22,506 bases of DNA from Bacteroidales bacterium GP3 (GTDB lineage Bacteria; Bacteroidota; Bacteroidia; Bacteroidales; Muribaculaceae), in NCBI GenBank assembly GCA_001701075.1, contig DAAK01000176.1, forward strand, positions 1 to 22,506. Direction: 5' to 3'. The notes under the pieces were generated by a model that was not told where the DNA came from, ran no database searches, and saw nothing but the letters and a program-made list of their open reading frames with translations. Shown here piece after piece: positions 1 to 8,380 of the stretch. The position numbers and the translations under genes were made by a program. The stretch's first letter is position 1. Each line of letters begins with the position of its first letter.

Positions 1-87
1 TAAATTAGTTTCTTTTGCATAGGTTTAGTCTGTTAATTAAGTTCTGAGGTAAAATTTGACGAAGAAACTGAGAAAGAGAATAAAAAT

Positions 88-1257
88 TTAGCGTTTTCGG
101 CGGCGAACTGATTTTGCAGCGTTGGAATTTGAGGAGGAGCTTGAGGATTTGGGTTTTGAGACCTTTGCAGTGCGTGGTTTCTTCTTTGAAGCTGCAGATG
201 ATTTCTTACGTCCTGAACGTTTTGATGTGCGGGTTTTGGCAACAGGTTTATCCTCATCAGCTGAAACTACAGTTCTTTCCGGGATTGAATCGCCATTTGC
301 CAAAGCAAGTTCGCGAGCAGCAGCAGCTTCCTCTTCCGCATCTCGCATAGCAAGGTATTCATCGCGCGTCGGAACCCAAAGATTCTTGCCAAATTCACGG
401 AGTCTCTTATCTATGCTATCTTGAGCCCTCTTCATATCATCTTCATCCGGAAACATCTGAGCCATAGAGAGATTACGAAGATTCTTAGTTTTGTAAATAT
501 CTCCCTTATACATTCCGAGATTAAAATAATCGTCAAGGCTATATTGAGGCAAGTTATTGTCGTCGGTCAGGAAAACATATTGCTGAGCTAAATACGGTCG
601 AAGTTGGTCAAACTTAATCCAGAACATCGGATAATTGTCTTCTCCACCATAGTCTCCGACCCTTGTCAATACCGGACAAATCGCCTCAACATAGGTCTTC
701 ATCTGGTTTGAACGGCGATCAAACTGCCATTTTTCTATTATATAATATTTCAGCACCTGACCAGTCGGGACGTCAGCCTCCTCAATGGTATAAGTGGCAC
801 GATCACCGCTTCCCTGCGTCTGATACATAATGTCGAAGCGGTTGAGCATCTCGCCTACCTTAACCTTATATTGATCGGTGAATACTTCCTTACCATCAAG
901 ATATTCATACGCCGGAATCTTGCCACCAACGACCAAGTTGAGGATGATACGAAACAGATTCATCTGCCCATCTACCACATCCTCAGGAAAATAGAGAGGA
1001 GTGTTCTCGGCCACATTCTTCAGGTCGAGCGAGCGATATATCTCGCGCATATATGCAATATCGGCATCGTGTGTCTTGCCATTGTCGAAGAATCCCTGCA
1101 TTCTGTCAGTTATCTTCGGACCTGCTGCCTCTTCATTTTTCTGACCTCTCCTTTCGGAGCCATTGCGACGGACGACACCAGTATTCTCCTGCGCCATAGC
1201 GGAAAAACTTATAGTGAGAACGCCGATGATTGTCAATATATTCTTGAATATCTTCAT
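88..1257 (-). CDS. gldN: Type IX secretion system protein GldN/PorN with a basic C-terminal tail
   Basis: Periplasmic T9SS component that forms the large outer-membrane-associated ring with the lipoprotein GldK/PorK and contacts the GldL/GldM motor. The 389-residue protein starts with a signal peptide (residues 1-22, ending SAMA before QENTG). A globular GldN domain follows (about 50-300), with blocks such as YYIIEKWQFDRRSNQM and FWIKFDQLRPYL. It is the last gene of the porT-porP-gldKLMN operon, 18 nt after gldM, which is the usual family position. Unusual: residues about 336-389 form a low-complexity Ser/Lys/Arg tail with 21 basic residues in 54, a run of six serines and an RRRKR end. From family knowledge, GldN proteins are often shorter (about 300-360 residues), so the tail looks like an extension. 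The family call is firm from context and domain; the tail's role is unknown. Confidence 0.93.
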   Translation of the reverse strand: MKIFKNILTIIGVLTISFSAMAQENTGVVRRNGSERRGQKNEEAAGPKITDRMQGFFDNGKTHDADIAYMREIYRSLDLKNVAENTPLYFPEDVVDGQMNLFRIILNLVVGGKIPAYEYLDGKEVFTDQYKVKVGEMLNRFDIMYQTQGSGDRATYTIEEADVPTGQVLKYYIIEKWQFDRRSNQMKTYVEAICPVLTRVGDYGGEDNYPMFWIKFDQLRPYLAQQYVFLTDDNNLPQYSLDDYFNLGMYKGDIYKTKNLRNLSMAQMFPDEDDMKRAQDSIDKRLREFGKNLWVPTRDEYLAMRDAEEEAAAARELALANGDSIPERTVVSADEDKPVAKTRTSKRSGRKKSSAASKKKPRTAKVSKPKSSSSSSNSNAAKSVRRRKR

Positions 1258-1275
1258 GATAATATAAATAATTTC

Positions 1276-2853
1276 TTAGTTAAGCGTGACCTGCATAGGT
1301 GAAATGTCGCGCGTGATTCCGTCCGGACCCTTAGCCTTCACATAGGATATGAAGAAACTTTGCCCGTTTTTCATACGTTTGAACTGCTCTTTCTGACGAT
1401 TTGAGAACTTCGCTCCGTCGCTGACCTCCGGTATTGCGTTACCCATCGAGTCGTAGAAAATCGAAGAGAACGACACCACAGTGTAAGGCACATCAAGTAT
1501 TCCATCGTCGACAGAAGCAGAAAGTCCTTCGGCAGCCAAAAGGGCAGCTTTGCTGATACGCTTTGGCACACCCTTGTAGCTCACCATATTGCCATTGGCA
1601 TCTTTCACGGAAATATAGGCCGTCGGGTCAGGAAGCTGACGAATGCGGAAAGTCATGCTTCCGACATTCTGCGAATGTCCGTCGACAGAAGCTGACACAT
1701 TGATGACAGCATTCTCGCCTACTTTCGTAGGGTGTGCGACCCAATGGTCGCCACTCCGTGTCAGTGCTCCATTTGTCATAGTGGCTGTAAGAGCAGTCAT
1801 TGGGACGCCAGGCACTGAAATTGAAATCGGGTTGTCAATACCTGCATAAAGCACATTCATCATAGTCGGTGAAATGGTCGCCATTGGCTCTATGACATTA
1901 TACTGCGATTTGAATTCATGCTTCTCAAGAGTGCCGTCGCCCTTCTTGACTTCCAAATATCCTGAATATTCATGAGCGCCAGTCTGTCCGGCTGTGAATT
2001 CATAAAGCCCGTCAGGATTCCCAAGTTTCTGACCATTTATGAAGATTTCAGGACGCATCGTTGTGTCGATGGCTGCAAGTACTATCCTTGCGGAGTATTT
2101 TCCCCCACGCATCACCATATTGGAGTTTGGCAACACATATGCATTAAGTTCATTTACACGCACATCGCCTATATCGACATTTGTGATAAGATTCGAAAGA
2201 GCTTCACTTTCAGCTTGGCTGACATCATTCTGCATCTTGGTGAGCATAGTGACGGCCGCTATAGCAGGCATATTGTCGAATAGCTTCTCTTCCCACTTCA
2301 CTTCCCCCACAGTGCCTTTGACCGGGGCAACCTTAGTGGAAAGCATATCGTTGATAACGCTACGCTTCACAGAATCAGGCACGAGAGTTGTCACATATGT
2401 CCTGTATTCGTCTATGGCTTCACGCAGTCTCTCTCCTCTCTTTGAAGAGGGATTCAAGAGAACTGCCGAAGCAGCCTCAAGGTCATCAAGATTTTTAAGA
2501 TTAGTGTAGTCTCCTTTTTTGCCGTCAGCTTTGACAGCAATGTCATTCTTTACCTCTTCGATAAGAGTGTAAAGATTGATGGTACGTTCATGGAGAGTAT
2601 TTCCTTTCTCATACCATGGGCCGGCCTTTGCAGGGTTCTTTTCGTAAAGCTCTGCCAAATAGTCGAATTGTATTTTATTTTTTGTAGACAGATTGTCGTT
2701 GGTGCGATGCAGAGAATTCTGCACCTGGCTGAAGCCATTAAGCACATCGCTCGATACATTAAGCGCGAGCATGGCAGTAAGGACGATATACATAAGATTT
2801 ATCATCCTCTGCCTTGGCGACATTCTTGCTACGTTGTTTCCTCCTCCTGCCAT
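1276..2853 (-). CDS. gldM: Type IX secretion system motor protein GldM/PorM
   Basis: Inner-membrane-anchored periplasmic shaft of the T9SS/gliding motor. With GldL it converts proton-motive force into movement passed to the GldK/GldN ring. The 525-residue protein starts MAGGGNNVARMSPRQRMINL, the typical GldM opening, followed by one transmembrane helix (about residues 18-34, rich in L/A/V). The long periplasmic part should hold the family's D1-D4 domains; an N-terminal helical region (about 40-225) is followed by beta-rich domains to the end (VTLN). The length is normal for GldM. The start ATG sits immediately after a heptameric repeat array that fills the gap from gldL (2854-2923). The order gldL-gldM-gldN is conserved across Bacteroidetes. 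Confidence 0.95.
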   Translation of the reverse strand: MAGGGNNVARMSPRQRMINLMYIVLTAMLALNVSSDVLNGFSQVQNSLHRTNDNLSTKNKIQFDYLAELYEKNPAKAGPWYEKGNTLHERTINLYTLIEEVKNDIAVKADGKKGDYTNLKNLDDLEAASAVLLNPSSKRGERLREAIDEYRTYVTTLVPDSVKRSVINDMLSTKVAPVKGTVGEVKWEEKLFDNMPAIAAVTMLTKMQNDVSQAESEALSNLITNVDIGDVRVNELNAYVLPNSNMVMRGGKYSARIVLAAIDTTMRPEIFINGQKLGNPDGLYEFTAGQTGAHEYSGYLEVKKGDGTLEKHEFKSQYNVIEPMATISPTMMNVLYAGIDNPISISVPGVPMTALTATMTNGALTRSGDHWVAHPTKVGENAVINVSASVDGHSQNVGSMTFRIRQLPDPTAYISVKDANGNMVSYKGVPKRISKAALLAAEGLSASVDDGILDVPYTVVSFSSIFYDSMGNAIPEVSDGAKFSNRQKEQFKRMKNGQSFFISYVKAKGPDGITRDISPMQVTLN

Positions 2854-2923
2854 TTTTAGTTGTCAGTTTTCAGTCTTCAGTTGTCAGTCTTAAGTCTTAA
2901 GTCTTAAGTTTTCAGTTGTCAGC
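2854..2923 (-). repeat. Tandem heptamer array between gldL and gldM
   Basis: Ten head-to-tail 7-bp units fill the gldL-gldM gap and run over the last codons of gldL. Read in the coding direction the units are ACTGACA, ACTGAAA, ACTTAAG (three times), ACTGACA, ACTGAAG, ACTGAAA, ACTGACA and ACTAAAA, and the gldM ATG follows at once. The gldL stop codon TGA is itself part of the second unit. The register is unbroken over 70 bp. A related, shorter ACTGAAA series fills the kdgK-eda gap at 8348-8369. Seven is not a multiple of three, but the array lies mostly outside coding sequence, so copy-number change would mainly alter gene spacing. Confidence 0.9.
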
Positions 2924-3898
2924 TTTGGGGTTTTGGTCGAAAGGATTTGAGCGTTGCTGAGCTGCAGCCATAGGGTTTGCCATATTCATTGTCATGGCAG
3001 TGATCATATTCTCATAGATCTTATTGAGCTGGCGCATGTAGCGGCTCATACGTTCTGTCTCCTCACAATAACGGCTTGACTCGTTGGCCGATTTCTCATA
3101 CATATCGCGAATATCCTTCAGGCCACGATTGACTCGGTCGATGCTTTCAAGCTGAGAGCTGATACTCTTGAGCTGGATTTCATAGATGGTGTTGAGGCCT
3201 CCGATATTGCGGTTGAGATCCTCCAGACGCTCTACGTATCCATTTGAGGATGCTGATACCGACTCCGAATTGTCGGTGATTGCCTTATAAGAATTAAGAA
3301 GAACCTCGCTGACCTTGTTGAGAGCATCCGTAGTTTCACGAAGCTGTGCAATCTGCTCAGTGACACCCTTCATCTGCTCGGCCATATCCTTCATAGACTC
3401 TACAAGATTTTCAGTGTCCTCTTCAGAGATATCCACATTAGGAGCAGAACCTGCGCCACCTCCGGCTATAACAATAGCACCAGGCTGACCAGCCTGACTC
3501 GTCTTACCTGTCGAGCTCGTCGAACTTGTCAGACCAGTCTGACTCAAATCTCCTCCGGCTACTATGACACCACTTGATACACCTCCAACGACTCCACTAT
3601 CATGGCCGCTCAAATCAGGGCGGTCTTCCGGATCATGGCTGTCAAGCACAGGAAATACATCTTCCCAATGATAATCTTTTGGAGGACGGTCGAATGCTGT
3701 CAGAAGAAACATTGCAATCTCTGTGCCCATACCAATGCAGAGCAGTGTGCTTCCTCCAGGAAGGTGAAGTATTTTGAAGAGTGCACCCCAGATCACTACT
3801 GCGGCACCAATAGAATATGCGAAGTTGAAGAAGCGCTGCCCCTTCTCTCCGTGAAGGAAGCGCTCTATAAAATTGGCGTATTTGCGTATCTTTACCAT
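2912..3898 (-). CDS. gldL: Type IX secretion system motor protein GldL/PorL
   Basis: Inner-membrane stator-like subunit of the T9SS motor, working with GldM. With the ATG at 3898 the protein has 328 residues and begins MVKIRKYANFIERFLHG. An in-frame TTG at 3928 would add ten residues, but the ATG product matches the PorL-type opening better and needs no rare start. There are two transmembrane helices: about 23-45 (FNFAYSIGAAVVIWGALFKI) and about 51-68 (TLLCIGMGTEIAMFLLTA). Glu60 in the second helix corresponds to the membrane-embedded glutamate known in this family to be needed for proton coupling. A Gly/Ser/Thr-rich linker follows, then a long predicted helical/coiled-coil region (about 150-300) and a short C-terminal tail. 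The gene starts 38 nt after gldK ends. Confidence 0.94.
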   Translation of the reverse strand: MVKIRKYANFIERFLHGEKGQRFFNFAYSIGAAVVIWGALFKILHLPGGSTLLCIGMGTEIAMFLLTAFDRPPKDYHWEDVFPVLDSHDPEDRPDLSGHDSGVVGGVSSGVIVAGGDLSQTGLTSSTSSTGKTSQAGQPGAIVIAGGGAGSAPNVDISEEDTENLVESMKDMAEQMKGVTEQIAQLRETTDALNKVSEVLLNSYKAITDNSESVSASSNGYVERLEDLNRNIGGLNTIYEIQLKSISSQLESIDRVNRGLKDIRDMYEKSANESSRYCEETERMSRYMRQLNKIYENMITAMTMNMANPMAAAQQRSNPFDQNPKADN

Positions 3899-3936
3899 TG
3901 GAATGTTATGTTGTTTGGCGACAGGCAAAGCCTGGA

Positions 3937-5412
3937 TTATTTTTTCTTCTGAGTCCCTTTTGCGAAGCCGATTTGTGAGCGCACACAGCGAAATCCGATG
4001 TATGATCGTTGCTCATTCTGATATTCCCACTGACGGAGATCGCTGCGCAGATTGTGCATCACATCTTTCCAACTACCTCCTCGCACAATCTTGCGCTTCA
4101 TTTTATATGGGTCTTCCAAAGCAGCGTTGTATCTGTATTCCGGATTGACATCACTGGTCAGTCTGTCGATACTTTCCGTGAAAGCAGTAGAGGTCCACTC
4201 GCTGACATTACCAGCCATATCGAATAGTCCGAAATCATTCGCCTGATAGGTTCCTACTGGAGACGTGATAATATGTCCATCGCGCACGTAGTCGCCATCT
4301 CCCGGTTTGAAGTTTGCATAGAAGCACCCACGCTCATCCATAGGCAGCGTCTCACTCCAAGGGAAAGGGCTTTCGGAATTACCTGCACGCGCTGCATACT
4401 CCCACTCAGCCTCAGTAGGAAGTCTATAAGGTTCGATATAGACACCCTCTTTCCCAAGGCTACGACGGAGATAATCTGTCCGCCAGTTGGCAAAAGCATT
4501 CGCCTGATCCCAGCTCACTCCTACCACAGGATAATTATTATATCCCGGATTTGAGAAATACAGGCGCGTATATTGCTCATTATAAGAATTGTCAAAGTCA
4601 TTGATCCAAGCTGTTGTGTCGGGATACACATTGACTATATAGGTATTCAGGAAGTCATAATCCCCGGTCAGAGGACGAGTCACTGTCTCACGCACTATTT
4701 CACCTTCATCGGTGAGATAAGCTGTGTCTTTCGATATAATCGGAAGTTCATAATTGACAGGATTGTCGGTGTTGTAGTCGCGACGCGTAGCGTCAAGACG
4801 ATTCTTTCGCTTGGCTGCATCCGTATGATTGAAAATCTCATAGCGGTAGTTAAGTTGCGTCGGGTCAAGTTCACGTTGCCCTGTGATCGGATTGGTGCGA
4901 TATACACTCTCTATAGCCCGTAACTCATCCTCATTGGCATTACGCCAAGGTATCGGTTTGTTCCAATTCAGATATGGAGTGATCGGATTTCCTTCCTTAT
5001 CCTCTTCTATCTTGAAGGCTTCATTACCACCGTAGGCCGGATCTGCAAGACGCTCCCTGATGATGGAATCGCGCACCCAAAGCACAAACTGCTTGTATTT
5101 CGAGTTGGTCACCTCGGTTTCATCCATCCAGAACGCATCCACTGACACTCCGCGTGGATTCCCTTTTATGCCCCATATTGAGTCGTCCTTAGCAGGACCC
5201 ATGGCGTAGGCACCACGGTCTACGAGCACCATGCCATATGGCACTGGCTCAGCGAAGGTGCTCCCACCTACTCCGGTCACTTCGCCTCCAGAACCACCCC
5301 GTCCGAGCGAGGCACAGCTTGCAAGCGAAAACACAGCAGCCACTATGCATCCCGATCTGAATGTCGGGGTCAAAAGCGCCGTTTTGATATTCTTGGTGTC
5401 TGAAATTCTCAT
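3937..5412 (-). CDS. gldK: Type IX secretion system lipoprotein GldK/PorK
   Basis: Outer-membrane lipoprotein that builds the periplasmic T9SS ring with GldN/PorN. The 491-residue protein has an N-terminal hydrophobic segment and a lipobox (SLASC, Cys about residue 33), so it should be acylated. A formylglycine-generating-enzyme-like (FGE-sulfatase) fold covers most of the rest. Recognisable blocks are GAYAMGP near the start, PVVGVSWDQANAFANW, YRLPTEAEWEYAARAG, FDMAGNVSEW, the RGGSWKD turn and GFRCVRS near the end. In GldK this fold is structural and no catalysis is implied. Long inserts (about residues 150-290) interrupt the core, as is common in GldK. The gene lies 35 nt after porP and 8-38 nt before gldL, depending on the gldL start. 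Confidence 0.95.
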   Translation of the reverse strand: MRISDTKNIKTALLTPTFRSGCIVAAVFSLASCASLGRGGSGGEVTGVGGSTFAEPVPYGMVLVDRGAYAMGPAKDDSIWGIKGNPRGVSVDAFWMDETEVTNSKYKQFVLWVRDSIIRERLADPAYGGNEAFKIEEDKEGNPITPYLNWNKPIPWRNANEDELRAIESVYRTNPITGQRELDPTQLNYRYEIFNHTDAAKRKNRLDATRRDYNTDNPVNYELPIISKDTAYLTDEGEIVRETVTRPLTGDYDFLNTYIVNVYPDTTAWINDFDNSYNEQYTRLYFSNPGYNNYPVVGVSWDQANAFANWRTDYLRRSLGKEGVYIEPYRLPTEAEWEYAARAGNSESPFPWSETLPMDERGCFYANFKPGDGDYVRDGHIITSPVGTYQANDFGLFDMAGNVSEWTSTAFTESIDRLTSDVNPEYRYNAALEDPYKMKRKIVRGGSWKDVMHNLRSDLRQWEYQNEQRSYIGFRCVRSQIGFAKGTQKKK

Positions 5413-5447
5413 TTATATAGAGGTTGTATTTATTGCTTTATATTTCA

Positions 5448-6464
5448 TCACATCAGCCTTATGCTTCTGTGCCGGTTGCGATTCTTGCCGCCAAAATCGA
5501 GTTTCAATCGATAACCTACCGTTATTTCATGGCTTCCACTTGATGCCTTGAGAATCTTTGAAGTGGGGATATCGTAGGAATAACCCAAAAGGAAATTCTT
5601 GAATTCCGCCCCAAGGTTGATGCTGACAGCATCGTCCCATCTGTAGGCGATGCCTCCGAACATCATCTTGTTGTACCATCCTTTGAGCGACAACACCCCC
5701 GACAGATTCTTAAAGTCGGTGGCAACAATAAGATCCGGTTGTAATTCTATTAACGTGTTTTTTATCGGAATATTGCTTCCGGCACTCACATAGAGTGTAC
5801 GTGAGACGTATGTTTCGTATTCATGGTTGTCTGAAGTGGAGCTTGATGAGGTGGTCCCTTTAGTGTTTAACTTAACTTTTGGGGATGCCGGATGAAGCAC
5901 GGAGACACCGGCATGAAATTTCGGGTGAACATATTGGAGCCCAATACCAAAATCAATTGTTCCGCCCCCTACATCCTGATTAGGTATTGAAGGGTCGTTC
6001 GAATCATGATAGTCATCATCATCGGGTATATATACGTCTGAACCTCGGAAGCTCGATCCAAAATATCCGACTTGAAGACCTATTGTAAGTTCTCCACCGA
6101 AAAGCTTTTTAAGTCTTCCACTTATCTGGCCGTTGATGTAAGTATTATTGAAGAGGCCGATACCCTCTTGGGTTATGTTGACGCCCCCACCCCATCTTCG
6201 TTCGAACAACTTGAAAGGTATATCAGCAGTCCCTGTGAAACTCTTTGGAGCATTTTTAATCCCTACCCATTGAAGGCGTGCTGCCCCCCTTATCCTCAGG
6301 AAGTCGGTGGATCCTACAGCTGCAGGATTGTAAAGCGTAGGCAAAGCCCAGGCCTGTGAATATAGCGGATCGCTCTGCCCATAGATAGACAGAGGAATCA
6401 TAGCGGCTAAGACACAGACAGCTGAAATAGCCCATACACGTAGGATATATACCGACTTATCCAT
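5448..6464 (-). CDS. porP: Type IX secretion system outer-membrane protein PorP/SprF
   Basis: Outer-membrane beta-barrel of the PorP/SprF family, an essential T9SS part that links the periplasmic ring to the outer membrane. The 338-residue protein has a signal peptide (about 1-29, ending IYGQ) and then the family opening DPLYSQAWALPTLYNPAAVG. Alternating amphipathic strands typical of a barrel follow (for example GGGVNITQEGIGLFNNTYINGQ and FGIGLQYVHPKFHAGVSVLHP). The end (SHEITVGYRLKLDFGGKNRNRH) contains the final strand. Its ATG directly abuts the TAG stop of porT (TAG|ATG), a junction that suggests translational coupling. The Asp/His-rich stretch at about 145-158 is probably a surface or periplasmic loop. 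Confidence 0.93.
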   Translation of the reverse strand: MDKSVYILRVWAISAVCVLAAMIPLSIYGQSDPLYSQAWALPTLYNPAAVGSTDFLRIRGAARLQWVGIKNAPKSFTGTADIPFKLFERRWGGGVNITQEGIGLFNNTYINGQISGRLKKLFGGELTIGLQVGYFGSSFRGSDVYIPDDDDYHDSNDPSIPNQDVGGGTIDFGIGLQYVHPKFHAGVSVLHPASPKVKLNTKGTTSSSSTSDNHEYETYVSRTLYVSAGSNIPIKNTLIELQPDLIVATDFKNLSGVLSLKGWYNKMMFGGIAYRWDDAVSINLGAEFKNFLLGYSYDIPTSKILKASSGSHEITVGYRLKLDFGGKNRNRHRSIRLM

Positions 6465-7220
6465 CTATTCGAAATAAAAGGAGAGCACCACCATGTTGCT
6501 CTTCATCTTGGTCAATGACTGCGTGATTTGCAAAGTGCTGGGATTCTCATCAAGGTCAGGGCGGTTATGCTTAAGAATGTCGGTGAGTCCGAAACAAAAT
6601 TTCAGCTCCGGACAGAGCTTGAAGAAAGGAAGGTAGAAGTCGCATCCCAACCCGACAGTGAGCATAGCATCGAAATTATTGGTGACAATGGGATCTGAAC
6701 GCTTCTTTGATATATCAAACACTCCCATCACACCTGCCGTGACATAAGGACGCGTGTTGTGAAGCCTGTCGCCAGAAATCTTGAGATCGAGAGGGACCAC
6801 CACCAAAGCACTCTTGATATCCTGAATTTGCTTTTCCCCGCTGTTGAAGTCAAGCATATTGACGGTCTTGGAGCCGAAATACATTCCAGGAGATAGCCTC
6901 AGATTTAAATAGCGGTTTAGTCGTAAATCGCCGAGCATAGTCGCGTTGAATCCAGGTGAAAAATTCGGCACTTCCATCTGCCACTGCCTGCCATCTTCTG
7001 ATATAAAGCCGGAATGAGTGAACGAGAGGTCTTGCACATGAGTTCCGACCGAAAAACCCCAGTGCCAACGTTTTAAATCGGCATATTGCCGGTTGGGCAC
7101 TTTTTCTCCCCACTTAGCATAGGCTGACGTGGCGTTGCAGGCAAAAGCAAGCAGCAACGACAGGCGAAATGCGATGCCGAAGAGGGTCTTATGTCTATTT
7201 TTCAGTACAGAAATCATCAT
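6465..7220 (-). CDS. porT: PorT-like outer-membrane beta-barrel, first gene of the T9SS operon
   Basis: Probable PorT/SprT, an outer-membrane barrel needed for type IX secretion in Porphyromonas and Flavobacterium. The 251-residue length is close to the usual PorT size. It has a signal peptide (about 1-35, ending ATSAYA) followed by a KRWHWGFSVGTHVQDLSF block that resembles the first strand of PorT (aromatic-FGF-x-LG). Further strand-like segments follow, such as FNATMLGDLRLNRYLNLRLSPGMYFGS and MLTVGLGCDFYLPFFKLCPELKFCFGL, and it ends in a barrel-type aromatic residue (VVLSFYFE). It leads the porP-gldKLMN operon with zero spacing to porP. A general OMP_b-brl_2 barrel is the alternative, but context strongly favours PorT. 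Two in-frame ATGs stand at the start; the first is used here. Confidence 0.82.
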   Translation of the reverse strand: MMISVLKNRHKTLFGIAFRLSLLLAFACNATSAYAKWGEKVPNRQYADLKRWHWGFSVGTHVQDLSFTHSGFISEDGRQWQMEVPNFSPGFNATMLGDLRLNRYLNLRLSPGMYFGSKTVNMLDFNSGEKQIQDIKSALVVVPLDLKISGDRLHNTRPYVTAGVMGVFDISKKRSDPIVTNNFDAMLTVGLGCDFYLPFFKLCPELKFCFGLTDILKHNRPDLDENPSTLQITQSLTKMKSNMVVLSFYFE

Positions 7221-7325
7221 TCAGAATAGTGCCCGCAAAGGAGCGTGGCTGTATAAGAAACGAAAAAAAATTTTTTTTCTTATGCAATATTATGATGTTT
7301 GCAAAATTTTGCTTAAATTTGCGAT
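7221..7325. promoter_or_regulatory. Divergent promoter region between porT and kdgK
   Basis: These 105 bp separate the T9SS operon (minus) from the sugar-acid operon (plus) and must hold both promoters. On the plus strand TAAATTTG (7314-7321) matches the Bacteroidetes -7 box, four bases before the kdgK ATG. On the minus strand only a weak candidate is visible, CTCCTTTG (7243 to 7236), 15 nt before the porT ATG. In the middle lies an 18-bp perfect palindrome made of G-A8-T8-C (7262-7279), a stiff A-tract that may affect local DNA shape. The ATCCCAATTC element found at the cargo promoters is absent here. Confidence 0.5.
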
Positions 7326-8348
7326 ATGAAACGAGTAATAACCCTTGGAGAAATAATGCTCCGTCTATCGCCGGAAGGAAATCGGCGATTTGTACAGAGC
7401 GACATCTTCGAAGTCATCTTCGGTGGCGGAGAGGCTAATGTCGCTGTTAGTTGCGCCAATTATGGAATGGACGCAAAGTTTGTAACGAAACTGCCTACAC
7501 ATGAGATTGGACAAGCTGCTGTCAATGCACTGCGCCGCTATGGTGTCGACACCCAGTACATCGCCCGCGGTGGCGATCGCGTTGGCATCTACTATTGCGA
7601 GACCGGAGCTTCGATGCGCCCCTCAAAGGTGATCTACGACCGTGCTCACTCAGCCATTGCAGAGGCAGATCCTTCTGATTTCGATTTCGATGAGATCATG
7701 AAGGGAGCTGATTGGTTCCATTGGAGCGGTATCACTCCTGCCATCAGCGACAAGGCAGCCGAACTGACTCGCCTTGCATGTGAAGCTGCAAAGCGCAATG
7801 GTGTGACTGTCTCAGTCGACCTCAATTTCCGCAAGAAACTGTGGACAAGCGAAAAGGCTCAGTCGATCATGCGCCCTCTCATGAAGTATGTAGATGTATG
7901 CATCGGCAATGAAGAAGATGCTGAGCTTTGTCTCGGCTTCAAGCCGGACGCTGACGTAGAAGCCGGCGAGACTTCTGCTGAGGGCTACAAGGGCATTTTC
8001 AAGGCCATGGCTAAGGAATTTGGCTTCAAGTATGTCGTGTCTACACTCCGCGAGTCTTACTCTGCAAGCCACAACGGCTGGAAGGCTATGATCTACAACG
8101 GCGAGGAATTCTATGAGTCAAAACGCTACGACATCAATCCTATCGTAGACCGTGTGGGTGGTGGCGACTCATTCTCTGGCGGCCTTATCTACGGCCTTCT
8201 CAATAAGGAGACTCAGGGCGAGGCTCTTGAATTTGCAGTAGCAGCATCAGCACTTAAGCAGACTATCCCCGGCGACTTCAACCTCGTCTCAATCGCAGAA
8301 GTAGAGGCTCTGGCAGGCGGCAATGCAAATGGCCGCGTACAGCGCTAA
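7326..8348 (+). CDS. kdgK: 2-keto-3-deoxygluconate kinase (PfkB/ribokinase family)
   Basis: Predicted cytoplasmic kinase that phosphorylates 2-keto-3-deoxygluconate with ATP to give KDPG, the substrate of the next gene's product. The 340-residue PfkB-family protein opens MKRVITLGEIMLRLSPEG, typical for KdgK. It has the substrate-side GGGEANVAVS motif (about residues 33-42), the VDLNFRKKLW block of sugar-acid kinases (about 166-175) and the family's ATP/anion-hole signature DRVGGGDSFSGG (catalytic Asp in GGGD, about 275-286). It is separated by 32 nt from eda and is clearly co-transcribed with it. The -7 box ends four bases before the ATG, which suggests an almost leaderless mRNA. Other PfkB sugar kinases are possible, but pairing with KDPG aldolase makes KdgK most likely. 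Confidence 0.9.
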   Translation: MKRVITLGEIMLRLSPEGNRRFVQSDIFEVIFGGGEANVAVSCANYGMDAKFVTKLPTHEIGQAAVNALRRYGVDTQYIARGGDRVGIYYCETGASMRPSKVIYDRAHSAIAEADPSDFDFDEIMKGADWFHWSGITPAISDKAAELTRLACEAAKRNGVTVSVDLNFRKKLWTSEKAQSIMRPLMKYVDVCIGNEEDAELCLGFKPDADVEAGETSAEGYKGIFKAMAKEFGFKYVVSTLRESYSASHNGWKAMIYNGEEFYESKRYDINPIVDRVGGGDSFSGGLIYGLLNKETQGEALEFAVAASALKQTIPGDFNLVSIAEVEALAGGNANGRVQR

Positions 8349-8380
8349 CTGAAACCTGAAAAACTGAAACCTATAAAACA

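Noticed and set aside
1..87. Gene or terminator after gldN
   Set aside because: No supported reading frame and no convincing hairpin. GTTTCTT (9-15) and AAGAAAC (62-68) could pair, but only around a long loop.
871..1302. Open frames antisense to gldN and other T9SS genes
   Set aside because: They lack promoters, signal or domain features and are fully explained as shadows of the conserved genes on the minus strand.
3899..3928. TTG start adding ten residues to GldL
   Set aside because: The ATG at 3898 gives the usual PorL-like N-terminus, and the extra residues match nothing I know in the family.
7262..7279. A8T8 palindrome as a terminator
   Set aside because: It lies between two divergent gene starts, where no transcript is expected to end. 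A DNA-shape effect is more likely than termination.
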